Counted from the stretch's first letter, positions 1-8,180 are shown. The stretch is 64,000 nucleotides of DNA from Streptomyces tubercidicus (GCF_027497495.1 NZ_CP114205.1:7626001-7690000); one strand, 5' to 3'. Notes: a model not told the origin generated them from the letters alone. Program-made: numbers and translations.

Positions 1-1196
1 AACGCACCCAGGCGGATATCGCGACCCGCCTCGTCGAGGCGCTCGGCGGCGCCCGGACCATCGCCGCGGCGGGAACGGCGGGGCGCGAGCGGGACCGGGT
101 CCTCGCCCCGCTCCCCGAACTGGGCGCGCAGGGACGGCAGATGTGGCAGATCTACGGACGCGCGGTGGTCAGCAGCGGCATCCTGGTGCCGCTGCTGACC
201 ACCGCCGTCCTCGCCGTCGGCGGCATCCGGCTGGCGTACGGCAGCCTGTCCGTCGGTGAGCTGCTGGCCGCCTCCCGGTACGCCGCCCTGACCGCCGGGC
301 TGGGCGGGGTGGTCGGACAGCTCAACTCCCTCGTGCGCAGCCGCGCCGCGGCCCACCGCACCGGCGAACTCCTGACCCTGCCCACGGCGCCGCAGGGCGC
401 GCGCCCGCTGCCGGCCGACGGCCCCGGCCGGCTCGAACTGCGCGCCGTCACCGTCCTCCGCGGTGGCGCCCCCGCGCTGCGGGACATCGACCTCGTGGTG
501 CCCGGCGGCACGACCATGGCGGTCGTCGGCCACTCGGGGGCGGGCAAATCGCTGCTCGCCGCCGTCGCGGGCCGGCTCACCGATCCCGACAGCGGACAGG
601 TGCTGCTGGACGGAATACCCCTCGACGAGGCCGACCCCGCACAACTGCGCCGCGAGATCGGCTACGCCTTCGAACGCCCCGCCCTGTTCGGCCGGACGGC
701 AGGGGCCGCCATCGGCTTCGGCCCGTACGAGCCCCCGGCCCAGGCGATCGAGGCCGCCGCCCGCGCGGCCGGTGCGGACCCCTTCGTCCGGCTCCTCCCG
801 GACGGATACGCCACGCCGCTGGCCGACGCGCCGCTGTCCGGCGGGGAGGTCCAACGCCTCGGCCTGGCACGGGCGTTCGCCCACGCCGGCCGGCTGCTCG
901 TCCTGGACGATGCCACCTCCAGCCTGGACAGCGTGACCGAACTCCATGTCCGCCGGGCCCTGGTCCATGACGTACGGACCGGCAGCAGACTCCTGATCGC
1001 CCATCGCGTCTCCTCCGCCGCCCGCGCCGACCTCGTCGCATGGCTGGAGAACGGCCGCCTCCGCGCCGTCGCCCCGCACGACCGGCTCTGGGCGGAGGCC
1101 GACTACCGTGCGGTCTTCGCCCACACCGACGACGAGGAGACCCAGGCCGACGAGGACACCCGCACCGACCAGGACACCACCCGGGCCGCCTCATGA
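1..1196 (+). CDS. ramA: ABC exporter half-transporter, RamA/AmfB-like (5' truncated by window)
   Basis: The frame is open from base 3, so the gene starts upstream and only the last transmembrane part and the ATPase domain are present. The ATPase has Walker A (GHSGAGKS), an LSGGE signature, Walker B (LLVLDDAT), a SSLD D-loop and the switch His (IAHR). It is a membrane-fused half exporter and should pair with the next gene, whose ATG overlaps its stop by four bases (ATGA). Two fused exporters followed by a convergent LuxR-type regulator is the known layout of the ram/amf locus, which makes and exports the SapB lantibiotic-like surfactant of aerial growth. By that model ramC and ramS lie left of the window. 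The ABC exporter call is sure; the ram assignment rests on synteny and could be another peptide exporter. Confidence 0.82.
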   Translation, partial: RTQADIATRLVEALGGARTIAAAGTAGRERDRVLAPLPELGAQGRQMWQIYGRAVVSSGILVPLLTTAVLAVGGIRLAYGSLSVGELLAASRYAALTAGLGGVVGQLNSLVRSRAAAHRTGELLTLPTAPQGARPLPADGPGRLELRAVTVLRGGAPALRDIDLVVPGGTTMAVVGHSGAGKSLLAAVAGRLTDPDSGQVLLDGIPLDEADPAQLRREIGYAFERPALFGRTAGAAIGFGPYEPPAQAIEAAARAAGADPFVRLLPDGYATPLADAPLSGGEVQRLGLARAFAHAGRLLVLDDATSSLDSVTELHVRRALVHDVRTGSRLLIAHRVSSAARADLVAWLENGRLRAVAPHDRLWAEADYRAVFAHTDDEETQADEDTRTDQDTTRAAS

Positions 1197-3040
1197 CGAC
1201 AGCAACGACAGCAACGACAGCAACGACAGCGACCAAAGCGACGACACCGACCGCACGACTGCTGCCCAAGGCGCGGCGCTTCCTCCGCCGCCGGATCCGC
1301 GTACTGCTGCTGCTGGCCGGCTGGTCACTGCTGGAATCCGCCCACACCTTCCTCGGCGGCTACGGCCTGGCAAAGGCCCTGGACCAGGGCTTTCTGGCCG
1401 GCCACACCGGTGTCGGGCTGGCCTGGCTGGGCGTCACCGCACTGGCCGTCGTCGTCGGCGGGCTGGCCGGCCGAGGGGTCTTCCGAGGGCTCGCCGGCCT
1501 CGTCGAACCGCTGCGCGACGGCCTGGTACGCCAGGTGGTGTCACGGTCGCTGACGCAAGCGGTGTCCCACCCGGCCCGTGCGGCGGACAGCGCCGTGGTC
1601 TCCCGGCTGACCAACCAGACCGAGATCGCCCGGGACAGCTTCGCCGGACTGGTCCTGGTCGCCCGCTCCTTCGTGTTCACCGCGGCCGGAGCGGTGCTCG
1701 GACTACTGTCCCTGGCACCCGAGTTGCTGCTGATCGTGGTGCCTCCGCTCGCGGCCGGACTGCTGCTCTTCCTGGCCACCCTGCGGCCGATGGCGGCCCG
1801 CCAGCGCGCCTTTCTGCAGGCCGACGAGGATCTGTCCACCCAGTTCGGTGCCGTCGCCGAGGGGCTGCGCGATGTGGTGGCCTGCGGTGCGCAGCAGCGG
1901 ACCGCGCAGCGGGCGTACGGCGTGATCGAGGACGAGGCCCGTGCGGCACGGCAGTTGGCGGGCTGGGCCGCCGTTCGCTGTCTCGCGCTCGGCCTGGCCG
2001 GCCAGCTGCCGATCCTGCTGCTGCTGGTCACCGCGCCCTGGCTGCTGCGGCAAGGGCTCACCCCCGGCGCCGTGCTGGGCGCGCTGGCCTATCTGACCCA
2101 GTCCCTGCTGCCCGCACTGCACACCCTGATGAACGCGCTGGGCTCGGCCGGCACCAGGCTGCTCGTGGTCCTGGACCGGCTCACCACCGGCCCGGGACCC
2201 GCTCCGGAACCCGACACCGCGCCCCCGCCGCTCACCGCGCAGGAGCCCGCGCCCCGGATCCCCGCCCCGCCCGGCGGCCCCCGCGTCGAACTGCGCGAGG
2301 TGACCTTCGCCTACGGGCCCGCCGCCCAGCCCGTCCTGCACGACCTCGATCTGTCCGTCGAACCGGGCGAACACCTCGTCGTGGTGGGGCCGAGCGGCAT
2401 CGGAAAGTCGACCCTGACGGCTCTCATCGCCGGGATGCTCGCACCCGGCCGGGGCGAGATAAGCGTGTCCGGCCGACCGGTCCATACCCGCTCCGGAACC
2501 GACCCGTCCCAGCTGCGGGTGCTGATCCCGCAACAGGCATACGTCTTCTCCGGAACCCTGCGCGAGAACCTGCTGTATCTGTGCCCGGACGGCGCCCCCA
2601 CGCCCGCACTGGAGGCGGCGTCGGACGCCGTCGGCCTGGACCCGCTGGTGTCCCGGCTGGGCGGCTTCGACGCACCGCTCGACCCCGGCGCCCTGTCCCA
2701 GGGCGAGCGCCAGCTGATCGCACTGGGGCGGGCCTATCTGTCACCCGCGCCCCTCGTCCTGCTCGACGAGGCGACCTGCCACCTCGATCCGGCGGCGGAA
2801 ATGCGGGCCGAGCGCGCCTTCGCGGAGCGCCCCGGCACGCTGATCGTCGTGGCCCACCGGATCACCTCGGCCCGCCGGGCCGACCGCATTCTGGTGCTCG
2901 ACGGCACCCGCGCCACCTGCGGCACCCATGAAGAGCTGCTCGAACGCTCGCCCCTCTACCGGGACTTGGCGGGCAGCTGGCAGCCGGACGCCCCCGAGCA
3001 CGGCGAACACCTCTCCGTGAAGTCCCGCTCTCTGAGCTGA
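1193..3040 (+). CDS. ramB: ABC exporter half-transporter, RamB/AmfA-like
   Basis: 615 residues from the ATG at 1193, which overlaps the previous stop; a longer in-frame reading from 1040 would run through the preceding gene and is rejected. A hydrophobic transmembrane domain (about residues 30-300) precedes a Pro-rich linker and an ATPase domain with Walker A (GPSGIGKS), a degenerate signature LSQGERQ in place of LSGGQ, and Walker B (LVLLDEAT). It probably forms a heterodimer with the upstream half-transporter to export a modified peptide; in the ram model this is SapB precursor export. The N-terminus carries a low-complexity Thr-Thr-Ala repeat encoded by four tandem 9-mers (1196-1231), which is odd for an exporter. 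The gene ends inside a terminator hairpin and faces the regulator gene. Confidence 0.85.
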   Translation: MTTATTATTATTATKATTPTARLLPKARRFLRRRIRVLLLLAGWSLLESAHTFLGGYGLAKALDQGFLAGHTGVGLAWLGVTALAVVVGGLAGRGVFRGLAGLVEPLRDGLVRQVVSRSLTQAVSHPARAADSAVVSRLTNQTEIARDSFAGLVLVARSFVFTAAGAVLGLLSLAPELLLIVVPPLAAGLLLFLATLRPMAARQRAFLQADEDLSTQFGAVAEGLRDVVACGAQQRTAQRAYGVIEDEARAARQLAGWAAVRCLALGLAGQLPILLLLVTAPWLLRQGLTPGAVLGALAYLTQSLLPALHTLMNALGSAGTRLLVVLDRLTTGPGPAPEPDTAPPPLTAQEPAPRIPAPPGGPRVELREVTFAYGPAAQPVLHDLDLSVEPGEHLVVVGPSGIGKSTLTALIAGMLAPGRGEISVSGRPVHTRSGTDPSQLRVLIPQQAYVFSGTLRENLLYLCPDGAPTPALEAASDAVGLDPLVSRLGGFDAPLDPGALSQGERQLIALGRAYLSPAPLVLLDEATCHLDPAAEMRAERAFAERPGTLIVVAHRITSARRADRILVLDGTRATCGTHEELLERSPLYRDLAGSWQPDAPEHGEHLSVKSRSLS

Positions 3041-3053
3041 TCACGGGACTTTT
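3020..3053 (+). terminator. Intrinsic terminator overlapping the ramB stop codon
   Basis: A perfect 8-bp inverted repeat (AAGTCCCG at 3020-3027, CGGGACTT at 3044-3051) with a 16-nt loop is followed by T residues. The stem straddles the stop codon, so the exporter operon should end here before the convergent regulator gene. Confidence 0.6.
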
Positions 3054-3118
3054 ACGGACCTCAGGCGACGGCACCCCGAGGCATCGGCCCCCCGAGGCAA
3101 CGGCCCCCAAGCCGGGCG

Positions 3119-3706
3119 TCAGACCCAGCCCGCCCCCTGCGATATCCGTATGGCGTCCACCCGGTTGCGGGCGCCGGTCTTGCGGTTGATCGCCGCCATG
3201 TAGTTGCGCACCGTCCCACTGCTCAGATGCAGCTCACGGGCGATCTCGGAGACGGAGGCGCCGCCCGCGGCGAGCGACAGCACACTTAACTCACGCGGGG
3301 TCAGCGGCATCTCGGCGGCCTCCAGGAAATCCGGGCTGAGTGAATGGTCGACATAGCGCTTCCCGGCGGCCACCAGGGTTATCGCGTGCAGCAGCCGGGC
3401 CGGTGGCGCGTCCTTGTCCACGAAGCCCCGTGCGCGGGCGGCGATGGCCCGGCGCAGGGTGCCGGGCCGGCAGGCGCTGGCCAGGACCAGCAGGGCACAT
3501 CCCGGGCCGCCGGGAGGGTCCACCGAGGACACCGAGCCCACGCAGTCGACATCGACGACGCACACCTGCGGCCGGAAGGAACGGGCTCGCCCGGGGGCAC
3601 TTCTCCAGCAGGCGGCGACCGCGTCGATACCCTCCTCGTCGCGCAACAGCGCGGTGAGCGCCGAGCGCAGCAGCCGCGTTTCGTGCACCACCAAGACCCG
3701 GATCAC
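3119..3706 (-). CDS. ramR: RamR/AmfR-like atypical LuxR-family response regulator
   Basis: 195 residues from GTG at 3706, chosen because GAAGGGA sits just upstream and the product then begins directly with the receiver fold (MIRVLVVHE); a longer ATG start at 3769 would add non-conserved sequence. Residues 1-120 form a receiver domain in which the usual acidic pair after strand 1 is His8-Glu9, while Asp52/Asp54 remain near the phosphorylation site; residues 135-190 form a LuxR helix-turn-helix (TPREL...VSEIARELHLS...VRNYMAAI). RamR and AmfR activate the SapB operon and have atypical receiver pockets, which fits this gene convergent to the exporter pair. Leu140, in the DNA-binding domain, is encoded by an in-frame TTA (3287-3289), predicting dependence on the bldA tRNA. 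Confidence 0.78.
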   Translation of the reverse strand: MIRVLVVHETRLLRSALTALLRDEEGIDAVAACWRSAPGRARSFRPQVCVVDVDCVGSVSSVDPPGGPGCALLVLASACRPGTLRRAIAARARGFVDKDAPPARLLHAITLVAAGKRYVDHSLSPDFLEAAEMPLTPRELSVLSLAAGGASVSEIARELHLSSGTVRNYMAAINRKTGARNRVDAIRISQGAGWV

Positions 3707-4203
3707 GTTCGTCCCTTCGTTTTTGCTTCTGCTGTCTGCCCCCGTCGTCGGACAGCGTGCGGGGAACAACGGGCGATGTGGCGACAGTTACCCGCGGAGC
3801 CTCTGCCGCAGCACACACTTTCAGCCCCGAGCGCTGCCCTGCTGAATTGTCACGGCTGTCATTCCCGCCAGATGGATTTTCGCTGGATCTGACTGGAAAA
3901 CGCGTCATCGTGCCCGGGTGCTGCGTCGTTCATTGCCGCTCGGGATGGCCGGACTCCACAATGCGCGGGCCGGCCGGTGAGCCCCGGTGGACCCGCAGGC
4001 CGGTGCACGGGCGGCGCACACACGGCGGATCGGCCCGCGTTCGGCGGGCGGCGCGGTCGTAGGAACTTCACACACGAAGGGGTCGGATTCAGGAAAGCGC
4101 TCAGGGCGTCGGACACATAATTCGCGCCATCCTGGCGATGACCGCTTAGCCGGTTGTTTCCTGCGGTTGTTACGGGTGTGGCGCACGTTTCGGGTGATTT
4201 GCA
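3707..4203. other. Non-coding interval upstream of the ramR-like gene
   Basis: About 500 bases with no ORF of Streptomyces-like codon use on either strand. It must contain the promoter of the minus-strand regulator, but I could not find a convincing -35/-10 pair. The right end adjoins the terminator of the cholesterol oxidase gene. Confidence 0.5.
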
Positions 4204-4238
4204 AAGGGGGGCGCGCGGAAATTCCGCGCGCCCCCCTT
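4204..4238 (-). terminator. Strong terminator of the cholesterol oxidase gene
   Basis: A 17-bp perfect inverted repeat (4204-4220 with 4222-4238) lies 13 bases past the stop codon. Read on the minus strand the stem ends in TTT. This is one of the strongest hairpins in the window. Confidence 0.8.
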
Positions 4239-4250
4239 GGGGGAGGTGTC

Positions 4251-5954
4251 TCAGGGCAGCAGAGCGTCCAGGAAGGAATTGGAGAACACCCTCGCCGGGT
4301 CATAGGAGTTGAGGATGTCCCGGGCGGTGCGCCACCCGTCGAACGCGGCCGGCACGCTGCCGCCCAGGGTCGCCGGGTCCCGCCACGCGCCGCTGTCCGT
4401 ATAGGCCCAGCCTTTGGACCACTCGGGCCGTACGGACGCATACGACCCGGTGTAGGTCTGCCAGATCCACTGCTCCAGCTCACGGAAGAACGGGGCCGCA
4501 CCCGGCGTACCCGGATAGGTCGCGAAGTCGAGCCACACCACCGTGTCCCACTCGGGATGGTCCGGACGGGCACGGGCCGGCGACAGCAGGGGACCGTCGA
4601 GCGGATCCGTACCGGTGATCCGCAGTTCGATCGGGCCGTTGACCGGATAGGAGCCGCGAGCCTGGTGAGCCGTGAGCACCTGCTGATAGCGGGAGTAGAA
4701 GTCACCCACCACCCGCTGCACATTCGCCCGGGACGTCAGCACCGCCCACCCCGCTTCGACGATCCGCAGGGTCGTGGGTTCGACATACAGCAGGGCGTTC
4801 TTCGACCAGCCCCAGACATCCCAGGTGCCGGTGACGATCAGCCCCGAGCCGACGATGGACATCGCCAGCTTGGTGAAGACAGGCGTCTTGTCGCCCCCGC
4901 CCGAGGCGATCTCCCCGAGCAGCCGCGACATCTCCTCGGTGACCCGGTTGGCGAAGGTATAGGCGTACGGGGTGTCGATCTGCCGGGCGAGCAGCGGCTT
5001 ATTGGGCGCCACGCTCCACACCTTCAGCCAGGGCACATCGGTGAACGGGAACCAGATCGCCTCGATGCGTCCGGTGCGGTCCAGGTAGGAGCTGATCGTG
5101 CGTCCGCCCGTACCGGGGGGACCGAAGACGGTGGCCACGTTCACGTCGTACCAATTCTGGCAGCGCAGCCGGGTGTTGGCCGCGGCGGTCATCGTCACCT
5201 CGGTGACGAACGCGCGGCCCAGATGGACGAGGAAGGCCCGGATGTCCGAGTCGGAGCGGGTGAACGTCTTCAGCACATAGCGGCCGTCCGTCGCGCTCCA
5301 GACCACGGCGGTGAGTGAGGTGACCAGAGAGCTCAGGGTGCCGAAACCGGAGCCGGCGGGCGGGTTTTCGGTGGCGGTGGGCACCCCGGTGCCATGGCCG
5401 CCGATGGCCAGCACCCCACCGATGGTGAGGTCACCCGGCGCCGTAGTGGTGGCGAGGCCGAGCCCCGACTCCTCCAGGCGGGCCAGGATCCGGTCGAGGG
5501 TCGCCCCCGCCTGTGCGGTGACGCTCCCCGGATTGCCGCCCTGCACACTGACCGCGGTGAGGTGGGAGGTGGTGTCGACGATGACCGTACGGTTGGTGTC
5601 CGCACCGGCGGGCACCACCAGCGGAGACCAGGTGTGGCCCTTGCCCCGCGCCCGGAGCCGGTAGCCGTGCTGATGAGCCCAGTTGGCGAGGGTGACCACA
5701 TCGTCGGGCGTACGGGCGGACGCCGTCCAGACGCCCTCGACGACGATCTCCAGCGACCAATTCCTGAACGCCTGTTGGGCGAGCGGAATCCCCGCGGGGA
5801 AGTCGGGGGGAGGGGTGAGCGTGGCCGCGGCGCTGCCCGCGGGGATGCGATGCGCGGGCTGTAGCCCGGCTGCCGCCGCCATCCCCGCGGCGGCAGCTCC
5901 GGTCAGTAACGTACGGCGGGTGAGGGAGGATCTGCGAGCGCTGTCGTCGGACAT
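4251..5954 (-). CDS. Tat-secreted cholesterol oxidase, type II (covalent FAD, VAO family)
   Basis: 567 residues from ATG 5954, preceded by GGAAGGA; upstream in-frame sequence has no ribosome site. The N-terminus is a twin-arginine signal (SLTRRTLLTG, residues 10-19, then a hydrophobic Ala stretch). An FAD-binding PCMH domain (about 70-280) carries the GGHGTG motif whose His187 matches the histidine that covalently holds FAD in the Brevibacterium type II enzyme; the DFPAGIPL start of the mature region and RCQNWYDV also recall that enzyme. The rest is the substrate-binding domain. It oxidises and isomerises 3-beta-hydroxysterols outside the cell, making hydrogen peroxide. Leu16 in the signal peptide uses TTA (5907-5909), suggesting bldA control. 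It is monocistronic, between its own promoter and terminator. Confidence 0.88.
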   Translation of the reverse strand: MSDDSARRSSLTRRTLLTGAAAAGMAAAAGLQPAHRIPAGSAAATLTPPPDFPAGIPLAQQAFRNWSLEIVVEGVWTASARTPDDVVTLANWAHQHGYRLRARGKGHTWSPLVVPAGADTNRTVIVDTTSHLTAVSVQGGNPGSVTAQAGATLDRILARLEESGLGLATTTAPGDLTIGGVLAIGGHGTGVPTATENPPAGSGFGTLSSLVTSLTAVVWSATDGRYVLKTFTRSDSDIRAFLVHLGRAFVTEVTMTAAANTRLRCQNWYDVNVATVFGPPGTGGRTISSYLDRTGRIEAIWFPFTDVPWLKVWSVAPNKPLLARQIDTPYAYTFANRVTEEMSRLLGEIASGGGDKTPVFTKLAMSIVGSGLIVTGTWDVWGWSKNALLYVEPTTLRIVEAGWAVLTSRANVQRVVGDFYSRYQQVLTAHQARGSYPVNGPIELRITGTDPLDGPLLSPARARPDHPEWDTVVWLDFATYPGTPGAAPFFRELEQWIWQTYTGSYASVRPEWSKGWAYTDSGAWRDPATLGGSVPAAFDGWRTARDILNSYDPARVFSNSFLDALLP

Positions 5955-6054
5955 GGCTGTCCTTCCGGCACGCGGCGCGCCGCCCCGTTGCACCGCGCAC
6001 GGATCGTAGGGGTGAGACCGTACGAGCGCCCCGGTGCGGTGGGGGTGTGCCGGA

Positions 6055-6083
6055 AGGGTAGGGTGACGGACCGTCAGTTGCAA
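6055..6083 (-). promoter_or_regulatory. Cholesterol oxidase promoter with palindromic operator in the spacer
   Basis: On the minus strand TTGCAA (6078-6083) and TACCCT (6055-6060) are separated by exactly 17 bases. The spacer holds the 13-base palindrome TGACGGTCCGTCA (6064-6076). The transcript would start near 6048, giving a leader of about 95 nt. A repressor of the TetR or GntR type is the simplest reading of the palindrome, but no candidate gene is adjacent. Confidence 0.55.
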
Positions 6084-6128
6084 TGCCCGTGCGGCGGACG
6101 GTGGCAGCGGACCGCCAGGGACCGCGGT

Positions 6129-6524
6129 TCAGGCGGCGTCATCACGAGGCAGCAGCGACCCCAGCGGACCGAGATCGAGGTTGAGGTCCTGCATCGTGAG
6201 CCCGTAGCGCTCACAGAGCTCCGCCATCCGGTCCTGCAGAATCATCAGCGTCAGCCCGACCCGCTCTTCCTGCTCCTCGCTCAGATCGCCCTGATCGACG
6301 CGGTGCACAGCGGTCCGCTCCATGAGCTGCCGCAAGAGCTCCACGATCGTCAGCACCAGCTTGATGAGATCGCGCTCCACCGTCTCCGGATCGGTCCGCA
6401 GCCGCTGGGCGAGCGCGCTGCCCTGCCCCTGTGGCGGCTCGTCGGACGGGGCCGGCGCCAGGTCAAAGGCCCGAGCCGCGGCCTGCGCGACCTCCGCGAA
6501 GGGGGCAGACGGTTCCTCGGTCAT
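6129..6524 (-). CDS. gvpK: Gas vesicle protein GvpK
   Basis: 131 residues from ATG 6524, which has GAGGGA upstream; the ATG 18 bases further up lacks a ribosome site. The GvpK domain spans about residues 45-125 (ERDLIKLVLTIVELLRQLMERTAV...LSEEQEERVGLTLMILQDRM), a helical protein needed for gas-vesicle growth. It is the last gene of the minus-strand operon, after a G-rich repeat that separates it from gvpS. No hairpin as strong as others in the window was noticed after it. Confidence 0.9.
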   Translation of the reverse strand: MTEEPSAPFAEVAQAAARAFDLAPAPSDEPPQGQGSALAQRLRTDPETVERDLIKLVLTIVELLRQLMERTAVHRVDQGDLSEEQEERVGLTLMILQDRMAELCERYGLTMQDLNLDLGPLGSLLPRDDAA

Positions 6525-6573
6525 GGGGGCATCCCTCGTCATGGGTGGGAGAGGCGATAGCGGGATTCTCGTG

Positions 6574-6611
6574 GGGGAGTGGGGAGTGGGGAGTGGGGAG
6601 TAGTGGGGAGT
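6574..6611. repeat. G-rich heptanucleotide tandem repeat between gvpS and gvpK
   Basis: Four perfect units of GGGGAGT (6574-6601), a 3-bp insertion, and a fifth unit (6605-6611). The plus strand, which is the template for the gvp operon, has four G4 runs with 3-nt loops, an ideal quadruplex pattern; the mRNA would be C-rich here. Confidence 0.85.
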
Positions 6612-6631
6612 GGGAGCACCCTGGCGGCGTC

Positions 6632-6844
6632 TCACCACGGCGCCGGACCGTCCGGTGTGATCGAGCGAATGACAGCCCGGAGATTGATGTGCACCAGGTC
6701 CACATCGGCGATCGACAGCACCACATCGCCGGTGAGCACCGCCCCGCCGTTCAGCAGACGGTCCAAGAGGTCGATGAGCGCGATCTGCCGCCCAGCGAGA
6801 GACTCTTCCGGAAAGGGGTCCGAGGGGGCCGAGGGGTCCGCCAT
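6632..6844 (-). CDS. gvpS: Gas vesicle protein GvpS (GvpA/GvpJ family)
   Basis: 70 residues from ATG 6844, which overlaps the gvpL stop by one base (TGATG), so translation is coupled. The core (IALIDLLDRLLNGGAVLTGDVVLSIADVDLVHINLRAVI) is the amphipathic GvpA/GvpJ fold, with VDLV where GvpA has its conserved strand. It is a minor or accessory shell protein rather than the main structural GvpA, which is encoded upstream in the same operon. A longer reading from 6895 runs through the end of gvpL and is not used. Confidence 0.88.
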   Translation of the reverse strand: MADPSAPSDPFPEESLAGRQIALIDLLDRLLNGGAVLTGDVVLSIADVDLVHINLRAVIRSITPDGPAPW

Positions 6845-7722
6845 CACGCACTGCGGCTTTCCGCGGGCGGCGTCGCGAAGGAGTACGGGGCCCATGGCCC
6901 GGTGACCTCGATGCGTACGCCGGGGAGACCGTCGGCCAGCCCCGCCAGCGCCCGGTGGAATTCCCGGAGGCGGTCCACAGGGACCAGATAGGCCTCATTG
7001 GCGATGTTCTCGCCCGCGCCGGCGGCCAGTTCGCCCTGCTGCGGGCGGTGGGTGACCCGGTCCCGGGCAAGGCCGGTCGCCCGCCCCCGTACCTCGTCGG
7101 CGAGGGCGCCCGCCGCGCGGTAGGCATCGCGCTGTGTTTGGCGTTGGGCCCGGCGCTGCTGCAAGTAGGCCCGGCCGGGGCTGACCGGGGGAGCGGCGCG
7201 GTCCGGGCCCTCGGCGGCGGGGGGCGGGTCCGCGGCGGCGGCGCGCGGGTCCGCGTACACCTTCACCCCCAGCTCGGCATGGCCTTCGAGCCGGGAGAGC
7301 AGCGCGTCGAACTCCGCACCGCGCTCCCGCAGCATCGCCCGCACCCGGGCGTCGTCCAGATACACCGTGGCGAGCCGCATGGGGAGCACTGTCGCGCCGG
7401 TGTGGGCAGCCTCCACCACCGTGTGGTGGGTACGTGCGATCTGCTCCAGCTCGGTCAGGTTCTCCAGCTGCGCCTTCATGCCCTCTGCGCTGAAGGCGCC
7501 CGCCGGGACCGAGGAGACGAGCGCCGCAAGGCCGTCGGCGGCAACCGTCCGCACGCGCCCGTCCCGCAGCCCGGTGAGCCGGGGAGCTATCGCGTCGAGA
7601 TCGGTGCCCGCCCGGCCGATGGCGTAGACATACGAACTCCAGGAGTGGTCGGACTCCCGCTGTTCGGTCGAAAGGCGGCGCGGCTGGCCCGGGGAGGCGG
7701 CTCCCTGAAGGTGGCTGGTCAC
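6844..7722 (-). CDS. gvpL: Gas vesicle protein GvpL (GvpL/GvpF family)
   Basis: 292 residues from GTG 7722, chosen because it overlaps the gvpJ stop (GTGA) and has GAGGAGGAG upstream; the long upstream extension in this frame is inside gvpJ. The N-terminus has the YVYAIGRAG start typical of the GvpL/F family, and the C-terminal half has VTGPWAPYSF, also present as the PLPPYSF ending of gvpF here. GvpF/L proteins bind GvpA during assembly. The Arg/Ala-rich central part (about 185-245) is a likely linker or coiled coil. Confidence 0.9.
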   Translation of the reverse strand: MTSHLQGAASPGQPRRLSTEQRESDHSWSSYVYAIGRAGTDLDAIAPRLTGLRDGRVRTVAADGLAALVSSVPAGAFSAEGMKAQLENLTELEQIARTHHTVVEAAHTGATVLPMRLATVYLDDARVRAMLRERGAEFDALLSRLEGHAELGVKVYADPRAAAADPPPAAEGPDRAAPPVSPGRAYLQQRRAQRQTQRDAYRAAGALADEVRGRATGLARDRVTHRPQQGELAAGAGENIANEAYLVPVDRLREFHRALAGLADGLPGVRIEVTGPWAPYSFATPPAESRSA

Positions 7723-8150
7723 TGCTCCTCCTCGTGGTCCGTCGGGTGCCCGTCGGCGCTCCGGGGCGAGCCGATCGCCGCCCGCAGCTCGGCCAGCTCG
7801 GCGCGCAGCTGCCGGTTCTCCTCGGCCAGCGGGTCGCTGCCGCGGTCGGTCTTGACCGGGTGCCCGGTGGGCACCTGCTGCGGTGGGCGGGCCCGGGACG
7901 AGAGCGAGGGGTCGTGCTCCCACCAGTCGATGCCCATCTCCTTGGCCTTGTCGACGGAGGCGACGAGCAGCCGGAGCTTGATGGTCAGCAGCTCGATGTC
8001 GAGCAGATTGATCTGGATGTCGCCCGCGATCACCACGCCCTTGTCGAGGACGCGTTCCAGGATGTCGGCCAGGTTGGCGGAGGACCCTTGCCGGCCGTAC
8101 GGGGACGGACCGGCGGACGGCCCCATACGGGCGGCCAGTGAATCGGACAT
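7719..8150 (-). CDS. gvpJ: Gas vesicle protein GvpJ
   Basis: 143 residues. The GvpA-like core (LADILERVLDKGVVIAGD, then INLLDIELLTIKLRLLVASVDKAKEMGI, about residues 26-75) is followed by a polar tail with an acidic coiled-coil segment (LAEENRQLRAELAELRAAI). GvpJ is a minor, conserved shell component linked to cone-shaped nucleation or tips. Its stop overlaps the gvpL GTG by four bases. Confidence 0.92.
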   Translation of the reverse strand: MSDSLAARMGPSAGPSPYGRQGSSANLADILERVLDKGVVIAGDIQINLLDIELLTIKLRLLVASVDKAKEMGIDWWEHDPSLSSRARPPQQVPTGHPVKTDRGSDPLAEENRQLRAELAELRAAIGSPRSADGHPTDHEEEQ

Positions 8151-8180
8151 GATCAGCCTCGTCTGTGCGGTCGGGACGGG

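Noticed and set aside
1040..1192. Upstream extension of the second ABC exporter
   Set aside because: It runs through the end of the first exporter gene; the ATGA overlap at 1193 is the normal coupled start.
577..1347. Long Arg-rich minus-strand ORF
   Set aside because: Its composition (Arg, Gly, Pro) is the usual shadow of a GC-rich gene on the other strand; motifs belong to the plus-strand ABC gene.
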